The notes: a model not told the origin generated them from the letters alone. A DNA stretch of 64,000 bases from Streptomyces xanthochromogenes (GCF_014650455.1 NZ_BMUZ01000013.1:62001-126000), one strand, 5' to 3'; shown: positions 1 to 7,876, counted from the stretch's first letter. Numbers and translations: made by a program.

Positions 1-1
1 G

Positions 2-418
2 TCAGTGGGGTGCGTGGTTGACGTTGTGCTCCCTGATGTCGGGGAGCAGGTCGGCCGCGGCGGCGAAGTCCTTGTCGTCGTGGAGTACCACGAGACCATG
101 GTGGGCCGCCGTCGCGCACAGCAGCCAGTCGACGACTGAGAGGCTCTGATGCCGGCCGCGCGCGGCGAGCCTGTATTGCGCAGTCTCGATCCACGACCAG
201 GCGGCCTTGGGCACGGGGGCGTCCGGATACAGATCGCCGAACATTGCGGTCATCGCGTCGTACTCGTCCAGATTGCGTGCCGAGCGGCGGAACTCGGTGC
301 GCTGCGGGTGGCACGACCCGATGCTCCCCTCGTCGGTCTCGTGCCCCCATGCCTCGCTGAGCGCGGGGCTCCGCTGGAGCCGCCAGACGGCGGTCGAGTC
401 GATCAGGTAGCGCAGCAT
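2..418 (-). CDS. PIN-domain ribonuclease toxin, VapC-like
   Basis: A 138-residue protein with the acidic residues of a PIN-domain RNase: Asp7 in the first strand (LIDST), Glu42, Asp97 (SVVDWLL) and Asp115/Asp117 (LHDDKDF). Family members are metal-dependent RNases that cut tRNA or rRNA and are held inactive by a VapB partner. The gene begins two bases after the stop of the small gene upstream (421-639), the usual antitoxin-first order of a VapBC pair. The stop codon lies at the window edge, so the gene is complete. The family is clear; toxicity and target are inferred. Confidence 0.85.
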   Translation of the reverse strand: MLRYLIDSTAVWRLQRSPALSEAWGHETDEGSIGSCHPQRTEFRRSARNLDEYDAMTAMFGDLYPDAPVPKAAWSWIETAQYRLAARGRHQSLSVVDWLLCATAAHHGLVVLHDDKDFAAAADLLPDIREHNVNHAPH

Positions 419-420
419 GC

Positions 421-639
421 TCAGGAGGCGCCTTTCTCGGCGGCGTGCAGACGCCAGAAACTCTCGTCGTCCCAGTCCTGTGCCAGCTTGAAGTGCCTGA
501 GGCGGGCCTCGGTGCGGCGCCGCCGCTCGCTGTACTCCCGCAGGGCGAGGTTGACTGTCTCCTTTTTGGTGCGGGAGCCGGACAATCGCATGGCCTCGGC
601 GAGCGCTTCATCGTCGATGTCGATCTGCGTGGCGGACAT
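421..639 (-). CDS. VapB-like ribbon-helix-helix antitoxin
   Basis: A 72-residue protein of the type II VapB antitoxin family. The start at 639 is chosen because AGGAGG sits just upstream; a longer reading to 777 has no ribosome site. The N-terminal half (IDIDDEALAEAMRLSG followed by TKKETVNLALREY) is a typical ribbon-helix-helix DNA-binding segment. The C-terminal part (FKLAQDWDDESFW) is the acidic/aromatic tail that usually plugs the toxin active site. It should neutralise the PIN protein encoded next and repress its own promoter, where two direct repeats are seen (658-690). Confidence 0.85.
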   Translation of the reverse strand: MSATQIDIDDEALAEAMRLSGSRTKKETVNLALREYSERRRRTEARLRHFKLAQDWDDESFWRLHAAEKGAS

Positions 640-657
640 GGTGGCCTCCTGGCATTG

Positions 658-690
658 GTTGCATACAAGGGTAGACCACGTTCCATACAA
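658..690 (-). promoter_or_regulatory. Direct-repeat operator and promoter of the vapBC-like pair
   Basis: Two copies of GTTNCATACAA (plus strand 658-668 and 680-690) are spaced 22 bp, two helical turns. Read on the minus strand they give TTGTAT and TTGTAT separated by 16 bp, so they could also be the -35 and -10 elements. They lie 19-51 bp before the antitoxin start. Repressor binding would then block the promoter; this is inferred from position and spacing. Confidence 0.5.
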
Positions 691-804
691 AGCCACCGTA
701 TCCCCCCGGGCGCGCCCGGCCGGTAGGAGGTCTTCCGAGGGCGGCCCGGGACGGGCACTCTGGGGGGAGGCACCCACCGGTAACCCCTAGGCGGTGACAG
801 GCGC

Positions 805-1365
805 ATGGCGCGGTTCGACTCCGGGCGGATCTGTCTGGATCTGGTGGCGACCGGCGCGCAGGAGAGCGAACGGCTGGGCAGCGCCGAGGAGTTGGGGCGC
901 TGGCTGCTCGGCGCCGGACTCGTCCCGAGCGGCACCCCGCTCGCCGGCCTGGATGCCGAATGGCCCGCTCGTTTCGTCGAACTGCGGTGCTGCATAGCTC
1001 AGTTGATTCATGCGGAGCTCGGGGCGCCGGCCGAGGGCGCGTCCGCCGCCCTCGACCGGATCAACGCGCTCGCCGCCGCCCCGCCCCCGGGCGTCCGCGC
1101 GATCAGGGGTGCGGACGGCGGGCTCGTCCGCAGCCTGTGCCGGGCCCCCGAGTGCGCCGCGCTGCTCGCCGTCGTCGCCCGGGACGCCGTCGACCTGCTC
1201 ACCGACCCCGAGGCCAGGGCCCGGCTGCGCCAGTGCGAGGGCGACAACTGCCGGCTGCTCTACCTGGACACCTCGCGCGGTCGGCGCCGCCGCTGGTGCT
1301 CCAGCGAGGTGTGCGGCAACCGCGAACGGGTGGCCCGGCACCGGCGCCGCGTCGCCGCGCTCTGA
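805..1365 (+). CDS. CGNR zinc-finger (ABATE-domain) putative regulator
   Basis: A 186-residue protein of the CGNR zinc-finger family. Residues 1-130 form the ABATE-like stress-associated region (GRICLDLVATG at the start). The C-terminal zinc finger has Cys144, Cys149, Cys165 and Cys170, the last within the diagnostic CGNR tetrad, followed by a basic helix (ERVARHRRR). Such proteins are thought to be DNA-binding regulators. The ATG at 805 matches the expected N-terminus but has no strong ribosome site. It stands alone, facing away from the toxin-antitoxin pair and upstream of the sigma factor gene. No target is evident. Confidence 0.85.
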   Translation: MARFDSGRICLDLVATGAQESERLGSAEELGRWLLGAGLVPSGTPLAGLDAEWPARFVELRCCIAQLIHAELGAPAEGASAALDRINALAAAPPPGVRAIRGADGGLVRSLCRAPECAALLAVVARDAVDLLTDPEARARLRQCEGDNCRLLYLDTSRGRRRRWCSSEVCGNRERVARHRRRVAAL

Positions 1366-1453
1366 GAGCGCCCGTCGAGAAGCGGCCGTCGAGGAGAGAC
1401 CCTCACGAGGCGGCCGGCGATAAGAAAGTTCGTTGAGAAAACCGGCGCGTCTT

Positions 1454-1480
1454 TGAACGGTTCCCGACAACCGCCCGTAT
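1454..1480 (+). promoter_or_regulatory. Possible ECF-type promoter of the sigma factor gene
   Basis: TGAAC (1454-1458) and CGTAT (1476-1480) are separated by 17 bp, resembling the AAC-containing -35 and CGT-containing -10 elements recognised by ECF sigma factors. It lies about 58 bp before the preferred TTG start at 1539, so autoregulation is plausible. The match is short and the call is tentative. Confidence 0.3.
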
Positions 1481-1538
1481 GGAGGGGCGAACCGGCGCGC
1501 AGCCGCGCACCGGGATGGTCTCGACCTGGAGGTGCCGG

Positions 1539-2102
1539 TTGCGCAAGGATGCCGCCGTGGCCGATGACCGTCCGCGAGGGGCCAAGCACCGCTCCGTGCC
1601 CGACGAGGAGCTGATGCGGGCGCTGTACCGCGAGCACGCGGGGCCGCTGCTCGGGTACGTGATGCGGCTCGTGGCCGGTGACCGCCAGCGGGCCGAGGAC
1701 GTCGTGCAGGAGACGCTCATCCGTGCCTGGAAGAACGCCGGTCAGCTCAATCGGGCCACCGGTTCGGTCCGCCCCTGGCTGGTGACGGTCGCGCGCCGCA
1801 TCGTCATCGACGCACACCGCAGCCGGCAGGCCCGGCCGCAGGAGGTCGATCCGTCGCCGCTGGAGGTCATGCCCGCGGAGGACGAGATCGACAAGGCGTT
1901 GTGGCTGATGACCCTCTCCGACGCACTCGACGACCTGACCCCGGCGCACCGGGAGGCACTCGTCGAGACGTACTTCAAGGGACGTACCGTCAATGAGGCG
2001 GCCCAGGTGCTCGGCGTGCCCAGCGGGACCGTGCGGTCCCGGGTGTTCTACGCCCTGCGCTCCATGAAACTCGCACTGGAGGAACGGGGGGTGACGACAT
2101 GA
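1539..2102 (+). CDS. ECF-type sigma-70 family RNA polymerase sigma factor
   Basis: About 187 residues with the two ECF domains. Region 2 includes LMRALYREHAGPLLGYV and RAEDVVQETLIRAWKN. Region 4 includes ALVETYFKGRTVNEAAQVLG and the recognition helix VPSGTVRSRVFYALR. The TTG at 1539 is preferred because GGAGG lies six bases before it; a GTG at 1557 or the ATG at 1479 would lack good spacing, and the ATG overlaps the possible promoter. The anti-sigma gene starts inside the last codons (ATGA overlap), so the two are translationally coupled. The signal that frees the sigma factor is not visible. Confidence 0.9.
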   Translation: MRKDAAVADDRPRGAKHRSVPDEELMRALYREHAGPLLGYVMRLVAGDRQRAEDVVQETLIRAWKNAGQLNRATGSVRPWLVTVARRIVIDAHRSRQARPQEVDPSPLEVMPAEDEIDKALWLMTLSDALDDLTPAHREALVETYFKGRTVNEAAQVLGVPSGTVRSRVFYALRSMKLALEERGVTT

Positions 2103-2860
2103 CGACCGGGGACCACGCGGAAGGCTCGCTGCACGAGGCTGTCGGCGCGTACGCGCTGGGCATCCTGGACGACGCCGAGGCCACCGCCTTCGAAGCGCAC
2201 CTCGCGGGCTGCCCGGCGTGCGCCGCCGAACTCGACGCGCTGGCGGGCATGGAGCCGATGCTCGCCACGCTCAGGGAGTTCCCGGGTCCCGCCGCCCAGC
2301 CGATGCGGCCCGCCCCGCCCGACATGTCCACGACCCTGATCAACGAGGTCGCCGCCCAGCGCGCCAGGCGCCGGCGGCGCACCACGTACCTGGTGGCGGC
2401 CGCGGCCGCGCTGATCGTCGGCGGACCCGCCGTCGCGGTGGTGGCGACGTCCTCGTCCACCGGCACCCACCAGAGTGCCGAGGCGCACCCGACCAGCCCG
2501 GCCGAGGACGCCTTCTTCAACCACATGAGCCAGAAGGTCTCCGCGACGGATCCGAGGACCCGGGTCACCGCGACCGTCGGCACCGAGGCCAAGGCCTGGG
2601 GCACCCATACGGTCCTGGAACTGAAGAACGTCAAGGGCCCGCTGAAGTGCAGCCTGATCGCGGTGGGCAAGAACGGCGACCAGGAGACCGTCACCTCCTG
2701 GGCGGTGCCGAACTGGGGCTACGGGATCAAGGACAGCCCGCACGAGTCGGCGAAATACCCGCTGTACGTGCACGGCGGCACGGCGATGCCCCGCGACCGG
2801 ATCGACCACTTCGAGGTCCGTACGTTCGACGGGAAGGCGCTCGTGGACGTTCCGGCGTGA
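2099..2860 (+). CDS. Zinc-binding (ZAS-type) anti-sigma factor, membrane-anchored
   Basis: A 253-residue partner of the preceding sigma factor. The cytoplasmic N-terminus has the H-x3-C-x2-C zinc motif (His34, Cys38, Cys41) in an Asti/zf-HC2 fold. One membrane segment spans roughly residues 96-117 after an Arg-rich stop. The remaining 130 or so residues would be outside the membrane and may sense an extracytoplasmic signal. Several homologues of this class respond to envelope or redox stress, but nothing here shows which. The start overlaps the sigma gene stop by four bases. Confidence 0.88.
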   Translation: MTTGDHAEGSLHEAVGAYALGILDDAEATAFEAHLAGCPACAAELDALAGMEPMLATLREFPGPAAQPMRPAPPDMSTTLINEVAAQRARRRRRTTYLVAAAAALIVGGPAVAVVATSSSTGTHQSAEAHPTSPAEDAFFNHMSQKVSATDPRTRVTATVGTEAKAWGTHTVLELKNVKGPLKCSLIAVGKNGDQETVTSWAVPNWGYGIKDSPHESAKYPLYVHGGTAMPRDRIDHFEVRTFDGKALVDVPA

Positions 2861-2912
2861 GCCGCGGGACGCTCCGAGCGCCCCGACATGCGGTTCGGCA
2901 CCGAATTGTGGC

Positions 2913-2941
2913 CTGACATCGGGTCCCCCTTCGCGTACGGT
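2913..2941 (+). promoter_or_regulatory. Vegetative-type promoter upstream of the HelD gene
   Basis: CTGACA (2913-2918) and TACGGT (2936-2941) are separated by exactly 17 bp, close to the TTGACN/TANNNT pattern of the principal sigma factor. The start codon at 2978 would follow a leader of about 30 nt carrying GAAGGGGG. No rifampicin-associated palindrome of the kind found near helR genes is seen. Confidence 0.5.
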
Positions 2942-2977
2942 TGACGGCTGCCCAATGCACGTCAGAAGGGGGCCTCG

Positions 2978-5407
2978 GTGGCCGCGCAGGATGCCGCTGT
3001 CGATTCCGCTGCCGGTACCGCCGAATCCGCTGTGGATTCGGTCCGGGAACGCGAAATCGCTGGGGAACAGGTACATCTCGACCAGGTGTACCGCCGCCTG
3101 GAGGAGAAGATCCACGAGGCGGAGTTCCTGATGAACGACGCCGCCAAGCGGGGTCAGGTCGGCACGCCCGGCGCCCTCGCCGAACGCGACGCCCAGGTCT
3201 TCCGGGCGGGGGTCCATCTCAACCGGCTCAACAACGAGTTCGAGGACTTCCTCTTCGGCCGGATCGACCTGCTGCTCGGAAAGGACGGCAAGAAGGGCCC
3301 GGACGGGGCGTACACCTCGGTGGACCCGGCCGAGGACGCCGTGCGCCCCGACGGCACGGCCGACATCGCCGAGACCCTGCACATCGGCCGGATCGGCGTC
3401 CTGGACGCCGACTACACGCCGCTGGTCATCGACTGGCGGGCGCCGGCCGCCGCGCCGTTCTACCGTTCGACGCCGGTCGACCCGGGCCGGGTCGTACGGC
3501 GCCGCGTCATCCGCTCCAAGGGCCGCAAGGTGCTCGGCGTCGAGGACGACCTGATGCGCCCGGAGCTGAAGGCGACCCTGGACGGTGCCGAGCTGCCCGT
3601 CATCGGCGACGGCGCCCTGATGGCCGCGCTGGGGCAGGCCCGCAGCCACACCATGCGGGACATCGTCGCCTCCATCCAGGCCGAGCAGGACCTGGTGATC
3701 CGGGCGCCCGCCGCCTCGGTGACGTACGTCGAGGGCGGGCCCGGCACCGGCAAGACCGCCGTCGCGCTGCACCGCGCTGCCTACCTGCTCTACCAGGACC
3801 GGCGCCGCTACGCCGGCGGCATCCTGATCGTCTCACCGACCCCGCTGCTCGTCGCGTACACCGAGGGCGTGCTGCCCTCGCTCGGCGAGGAGGGCCAGGT
3901 CGCGATCCGGGCCGTCGGCAACCTCGTGGACGGTGTGGAGGCCACCGAGTACGACGACCCGGCGGTCGCCCGCATCAAGGGCTCCTCGCGGATGCTCCAC
4001 GTGCTGCGCAGAGCCGCCAGGGGCGCCCTGGAGGGCCCGGGGGAGCAGCCCGGGCGCTCCCGGCGGCGCGGCGGCGAACAGCTCGCCCTCGGCGAGCAGG
4101 CGCCCGCCCCGCACCCCGCCCAGCGGCTGCGCGTGGTCGCCTTCGGCGCGCGCGTCGAGCTGGAGGGCGAGGAACTGCGCCGCATCCGCCAGACCGTGCT
4201 CGGCGGCACGGCGCCCGTCAACCTGCTGCGCCCGCGCGCCCGCAGGCTGCTCCTGGACGCGCTGTGGTCGAAGTCGGGCGCCTCCGGGCGCCACACCGAC
4301 CCGGAGCTGGCGGCCGAGCTGCGCTCCTCCTTCGACGACGACATCGCCTCCGAGGACGCCTTCATCGCCTTCCTCGACGCGTGGTGGCCGGAGCTGACCC
4401 CGCGCGGGGTGCTGGCCGCGATGGCCGACGAGAAGAGACTGGGGCGCTGGGCCCGCCGCGTCCTCAACCAGGGCGAGGTGCGGCGCCTGGCCCGCTCGCT
4501 GGCGCGCGCCGCCGACGGTGCCTTCTCGGTGCACGACGTGGCCCTGCTCGACGAGTTGGAGACGCTGCTCGGCGCCCCGGCGCGGCCGAAGAAGAAGCGC
4601 GAGTACGACCCGATGGACGCGCTGACCGGCCTTGAGGAGCTGATGCCGCACCGCGAGGAGACCCAGCGCGAGCGCGCCGAGCGGCTCGCCCAGGAGCGCA
4701 CCGAGTACGCGCACGTCATCGTCGACGAGGCGCAGGACCTCACGCCCATGCAGTGGCGGATGGTCGGCCGGCGCGGACGCACCGCGACCTGGACGGTGGT
4801 GGGCGACCCCGCGCAGTCCTCCTGGTCCGACCCGGACGAGGCCGGCGAGGCCCGCGACGAGGCCCTGGGCAGCCGCCCGCGCCGCCGCTTCGAGCTGACC
4901 GTCAACTACCGCAACCCCGCCGAGATCGCCGAACTGGCCGCCCGCGTACTGGCGTTGGCGATGCCCGGCATGAAATCCCCGGCCGCCGTGCGGTCCACAG
5001 GCGTCGAGCCCCGGTTCGCCGTGGTGCGGGGCGGCGACCTCGCCCGTGCGGTGCGCGAGGAGGCGGCGCGGCTGCTCGACCAGGTGGACGGCACGGTCGG
5101 CGTGGTGGTCGCCATGCGGCGCCGCGACCAGGCGGCGCGCTGGCTCGCGGGGCTCGGCATGGGGGTCCCCCCGGGCGAGCGAAGCCGAGACTGGGGGAGG
5201 GTGGTGGCGCTCGGCAGCCTGGAGGCCAAGGGCCTGGAGTACGACGCCACGGTGGTCGTCTCCCCGGCCGAGATCGCGGACGAGTCCCCGGCCGGACTGC
5301 GGGTGCTGTACGTGGCGTTGACCCGGGCGACGCAGCAGCTCACGATCGTCTCGGGGGACCGGGACGAGCCCGACGCGAACGGGGTGCCAGACCTGCTCCG
5401 CGATTAA
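2978..5407 (+). CDS. helD: HelD-type UvrD/Rep-like ATPase that acts on RNA polymerase
   Basis: An 809-residue superfamily 1 helicase-like protein. The N-terminal 120 residues are helical (EQVHLDQVYRRLEEKIHEAE), the coiled-coil arm that HelD inserts into RNA polymerase. Walker A is GGPGTGKT at about 253-260. Walker B is DEAQD at about 583-587, followed by a UvrD-type motif (VVGDPAQSSW) and C-terminal motifs NYRNPAEI and ALTRATQQL. HelD proteins free stalled or drug-bound RNA polymerase from nucleic acid using ATP. GTG at 2978 is preceded by GAAGGGGG. An unusual in-frame insertion of about 13 residues near 729-741 (GVPPGERSRDWGR) matches a repetitive element described separately. Confidence 0.88.
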   Translation: MAAQDAAVDSAAGTAESAVDSVREREIAGEQVHLDQVYRRLEEKIHEAEFLMNDAAKRGQVGTPGALAERDAQVFRAGVHLNRLNNEFEDFLFGRIDLLLGKDGKKGPDGAYTSVDPAEDAVRPDGTADIAETLHIGRIGVLDADYTPLVIDWRAPAAAPFYRSTPVDPGRVVRRRVIRSKGRKVLGVEDDLMRPELKATLDGAELPVIGDGALMAALGQARSHTMRDIVASIQAEQDLVIRAPAASVTYVEGGPGTGKTAVALHRAAYLLYQDRRRYAGGILIVSPTPLLVAYTEGVLPSLGEEGQVAIRAVGNLVDGVEATEYDDPAVARIKGSSRMLHVLRRAARGALEGPGEQPGRSRRRGGEQLALGEQAPAPHPAQRLRVVAFGARVELEGEELRRIRQTVLGGTAPVNLLRPRARRLLLDALWSKSGASGRHTDPELAAELRSSFDDDIASEDAFIAFLDAWWPELTPRGVLAAMADEKRLGRWARRVLNQGEVRRLARSLARAADGAFSVHDVALLDELETLLGAPARPKKKREYDPMDALTGLEELMPHREETQRERAERLAQERTEYAHVIVDEAQDLTPMQWRMVGRRGRTATWTVVGDPAQSSWSDPDEAGEARDEALGSRPRRRFELTVNYRNPAEIAELAARVLALAMPGMKSPAAVRSTGVEPRFAVVRGGDLARAVREEAARLLDQVDGTVGVVVAMRRRDQAARWLAGLGMGVPPGERSRDWGRVVALGSLEAKGLEYDATVVVSPAEIADESPAGLRVLYVALTRATQQLTIVSGDRDEPDANGVPDLLRD
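5160..5199 (+). repeat. GC-rich imperfect palindrome inserted in frame in helD
   Basis: About 39-40 bp running from TGGGGGTCCCCCC through GGCGAGCGAAGCCGAGAC to TGGGGGAG. The core is an imperfect palindrome flanked by G/C blocks. It resembles a short repeat family often seen in Streptomyces chromosomes, normally between genes. Its length is divisible by three, so the helD frame is kept. Confidence 0.5.
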
Positions 5408-5460
5408 TTTCGGGTCAACTCGCGATGCGGGGATCACTTGGCGGAGTGGTTTGTTAGCCT

Positions 5461-5605
5461 GGTTGTGACACCGGCTCGATCCAAGCCCCCGGGCCCAACC
5501 TTAGTCGCTTAGAGCGACCACTTGCCGCGAGGCGAGCATGGCGGGTCGGTGTCTTAACGTGAGCGACAGGCCCACGTCATCTTCGGATGGCGTGGGCCTG
5601 TTGTC
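5461..5605 (+). ncRNA. Candidate structured non-coding RNA between helD and malic enzyme
   Basis: A run of stable stems lies in a gene-free gap. GGTTG (5461-5465) can pair with CAACC (5496-5500). GTCGCT-tag-AGCGAC occupies 5504-5518. CTTGCC-GCGA-GGCGAG (5521-5536) is closed by a GNRA tetraloop. A 15-bp stem (5567-5581 with 5586-5600) is closed by a UUCG tetraloop. The order of small stems followed by a terminator-like stem fits a small RNA with its own terminator, or a long leader with attenuation. No clear promoter was found, so the 5' end is approximate. The strand could also be read in reverse for the symmetrical stems. Confidence 0.4.
5567..5604 (+). terminator. 15-bp hairpin with UUCG loop, terminator-like
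   Basis: Positions 5567-5581 pair with 5586-5600 (14 Watson-Crick pairs and one G-T), with loop TTCG. It is followed by TTGTCGTT, a poor T tract, which is usual for Streptomyces terminators. It could end the helD transcript or the candidate RNA. Confidence 0.6.
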
Positions 5606-5663
5606 GTTGGTGCGCACGGTCGGCCCCGTCGGCCGCCGGATGCCCGAAGGGTCTTCCGCCCGA

Positions 5664-5697
5664 CCACCACTTTCTCGTATGGTGGAAACAACTTTCC
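5664..5697 (+). promoter_or_regulatory. Overlapping inverted repeats upstream of malic enzyme
   Basis: CCACCA-N10-TGGTGG (5664-5685) overlaps GGAAA-caac-TTTCC (5684-5697). The second palindrome resembles operators of several IclR-type regulators of two- and four-carbon acid metabolism, but the match is short. It sits 118-151 bp before the start codon. Confidence 0.3.
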
Positions 5698-5814
5698 GAA
5701 AAGGGTCGTCCATTATCGGCTACCAGCCAGTAGGTGCGACCATCGGATGGCATCGCCGCGCCACAGCCGGGGCGGTGCTAGCAACGAAGCTAGGGAAAGC
5801 AGAGGAACACGGTC

Positions 5815-7248
5815 ATGGCAACGGCGCCCAGCGTCTCGTACTCGATGACGGTCCGCCTTGAGGTGCCCGCCAGCGGCACGGCGGTCTCTCAGCTCACCAC
5901 GGCCGTGGAGTCCTCCGGCGGGTCGGTGACCGGCCTCGACGTGACCGCCTCCGGCCACGAGAAGCTGCGCATCGACGTCACCATCGCGGCCACCTCCACC
6001 TCGCACGCCGACGAGATCGTCGAGCAGCTGCGCGGCATCGAGGGAGTCACCCTCGGCAAGGTCTCCGACCGTACGTTCCTGATGCACCTCGGCGGCAAGA
6101 TCGAGATGCAGTCGAAGCACCCCATCCGCAACCGTGACGACCTCTCGATGATCTACACCCCGGGCGTGGCCCGGGTGTGCATGGCGATCGCCGAGAACCC
6201 CGAGGACGCCCGGCGCCTGACCATCAAGCGCAACACCGTCGCGGTCGTCACGGACGGCTCCGCGGTGCTCGGCCTCGGCAACATCGGCCCGATGGCCGCC
6301 ATGCCGGTCATGGAGGGCAAGGCGGCGCTCTTCAAGCGCTTCGCCGACATCGACGCCTGGCCGATCTGCCTGGACACCCAGGACACCGACGCCATCGTCC
6401 AGATCGTCAAGGCGATCGCCCCCGGCTTCGCGGGCATCAACCTGGAGGACATCTCGGCGCCCCGCTGCTTCGAGATCGAGGCCCGGCTGCGCGAGGCCCT
6501 CGACATCCCCGTCTTCCACGACGACCAGCACGGCACCGCCATCGTGGTGCTCGCCTCGCTGACCAACGCGCTGCGCGTGGTGGGCAAGAACATCGGTGAC
6601 GTACGCGTCGTCATGTCCGGTGCGGGCGCGGCCGGTACGGCCATCCTGAAGCTCCTGATCGCGGCCGGCGTCAAGAACGCCGTCGTCGCCGACATCCACG
6701 GCGTGGTCCACGCGGGCCGCGAGGACCTCGTCGACGCGAGCCCCGAGTCCGCGCTGCGCTGGATCGCCGACAACACCAACCCCGAGGGCCTCACCGGCAC
6801 CCTCAAGGAGGCCGTGGTCGGCGCCGACGTCTTCATCGGCGTCTCCGCCCCCAACGTCCTGAACGGCGACGACGTGGCCGCCATGGCCGACGGCGCGATC
6901 GTGTTCGCGCTCGCGAACCCGGACCCCGAGGTGGACCCGGCAATCGCCCGTCAGACGGCGGCGGTTGTGGCCACCGGCCGCTCGGACTTCCCCAACCAGA
7001 TCAACAACGTGCTGGTCTTCCCGGGTGTCTTCCGCGGTCTGCTCGACGCCCAGTCCCGGACCGTCAACACGGACATGATGCTGGCCGCGGCCGGCGCGCT
7101 CGCGGACGTCGTCGCCGAGGACGAGCTCAACGCCAACTACATCATTCCCTCGGTGTTCAACGACAAGGTCGCCGGAGCCGTCGCGGGAGCCGTCCGCAAC
7201 GCCGCCAAGGCCGCCGGAGCCGCTGTGACGGGTCCCACGTCGGTCTGA
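5815..7248 (+). CDS. NAD-type malic enzyme with N-terminal ACT domain
   Basis: A 477-residue oxidative decarboxylase of malate to pyruvate and CO2. An ACT-like regulatory domain fills residues 1-80 (MTVRLEVPASGTAVSQLTTA). The malic domain follows with YTPGVARV, the KxNTVAVVTDGSAVLG segment, and the metal-binding region GFAGINLEDISAPRCFEIE. The NAD-binding Rossmann segment is VVMSGAGAAGTAILKLL. The compact length with an ACT domain is typical of actinobacterial and Bacillus malic enzymes, and suggests amino-acid or acyl effector control. ATG at 5815 follows AGAGGAA. Cofactor preference is inferred from family membership. Confidence 0.92.
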   Translation: MATAPSVSYSMTVRLEVPASGTAVSQLTTAVESSGGSVTGLDVTASGHEKLRIDVTIAATSTSHADEIVEQLRGIEGVTLGKVSDRTFLMHLGGKIEMQSKHPIRNRDDLSMIYTPGVARVCMAIAENPEDARRLTIKRNTVAVVTDGSAVLGLGNIGPMAAMPVMEGKAALFKRFADIDAWPICLDTQDTDAIVQIVKAIAPGFAGINLEDISAPRCFEIEARLREALDIPVFHDDQHGTAIVVLASLTNALRVVGKNIGDVRVVMSGAGAAGTAILKLLIAAGVKNAVVADIHGVVHAGREDLVDASPESALRWIADNTNPEGLTGTLKEAVVGADVFIGVSAPNVLNGDDVAAMADGAIVFALANPDPEVDPAIARQTAAVVATGRSDFPNQINNVLVFPGVFRGLLDAQSRTVNTDMMLAAAGALADVVAEDELNANYIIPSVFNDKVAGAVAGAVRNAAKAAGAAVTGPTSV

Positions 7249-7303
7249 GCTACGGCGCGTCGCGGGATGCGGGCCCAGTAACGCCCCCTTAGGGTGGCGG
7301 ACC

Positions 7304-7393
7304 ATGACCCGCATCCGCACCGGCTCCGGCCCGGGAGTCCTCACCCTGTCGACGGAGCGTCACCTTGATGAGGCAGTGGCGCTTTTCGTGTGA
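7304..7393 (+). CDS. Possible leaderless 29-residue peptide
   Basis: A short open frame (MTRIRTGSGPGVLTLS then TERHLDEAVALFV) begins eight bases after TAGGGT (7290-7295), a good Streptomyces -10 box, with no ribosome site. This is the leaderless arrangement seen at several other genes in this window. No family is recognised. It may be an unrecognised peptide, a regulatory leader, or chance. Confidence 0.3.
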   Translation: MTRIRTGSGPGVLTLSTERHLDEAVALFV

Positions 7394-7467
7394 CTCAGGG
7401 TGACTCGGGAGGGTGCCGGATTGGCTTTCCCGCCATAGGTGGGGGCAGGATGCTTAACCGGGCGCGA

Positions 7468-7484
7468 GGGTCTGACACAGACCC
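7468..7484 (+). promoter_or_regulatory. Small hairpin in the hupA leader
   Basis: GGGTCTG-aca-CAGACCC is a perfect 7-bp stem about 110 bases before the HU start codon. A weak -35-like TTGGCT (7421-7426) lies upstream, so the hairpin would be near the 5' end of the hupA message. It may affect stability. The rest of the 200-base leader shows no other clear element. Confidence 0.35.
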
Positions 7485-7594
7485 GGGTCCGGGGACTGTC
7501 CGAGAGCCCTGGCAGCATCGGCTTCGCTGTATCCAACATGCGGCTTCCGCCGCGTGGCACGCCTCACAGGCAAGAAGAACACGGGAGTAAGAAC

Positions 7595-7876
7595 ATGAAC
7601 CGCAGTGAGCTGGTGGCCGCGCTGGCCGACCGCGCCGAGGTGACCCGCAAGGACGCCGACGCCGTGCTGGCCGCTCTCGCCGAGACCGTCGGCGAGATCG
7701 TCGCCAAGGGCGACGAGAAGGTCACCATCCCCGGCTTCCTGACCTTCGAGCGCACCCACCGTGCCGCTCGTACCGCTCGTAACCCGCAGACCGGCGACCC
7801 GATCAACATCCCGGCCGGCTACAGCGTGAAGGTCTCCGCGGGCTCGAAGCTCAAGGAAGCCGCCAAGGGCAAGTAA
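7595..7876 (+). CDS. hupA: Histone-like DNA-binding protein HU
   Basis: A 93-residue HU protein. The helical dimerisation part is MNRSELVAALADRAEVTRKD. The hinge and DNA-binding arm are VTIPGFLTFERTHRAARTAR and NPQTGDPINIPAGYSVKVSA. It bends and compacts DNA as a dimer. The length fits the short HU form expressed in growing Streptomyces cells rather than the long form with a Lys/Ala tail. ATG at 7595 is preceded by GGGAG at suitable distance. A very strong terminator follows immediately, so it is probably monocistronic. Confidence 0.95.
   Translation: MNRSELVAALADRAEVTRKDADAVLAALAETVGEIVAKGDEKVTIPGFLTFERTHRAARTARNPQTGDPINIPAGYSVKVSAGSKLKEAAKGK

Noticed and set aside
1479..1538. Longer sigma factor starting at ATG 1479
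   Set aside because: It would place the start inside the possible promoter and adds an atypical tail; TTG at 1539 has GGAGG at correct spacing.
2861..2977. Rifampicin-associated element that would make the helicase a HelR
   Set aside because: The expected palindrome is not present upstream; an ordinary promoter is seen.
2048..3772. 574-codon minus-strand frame across the anti-sigma and HelD genes
   Set aside because: It overlaps two well-recognised genes, has a low-complexity Arg/Gly/Val composition and no ribosome site.
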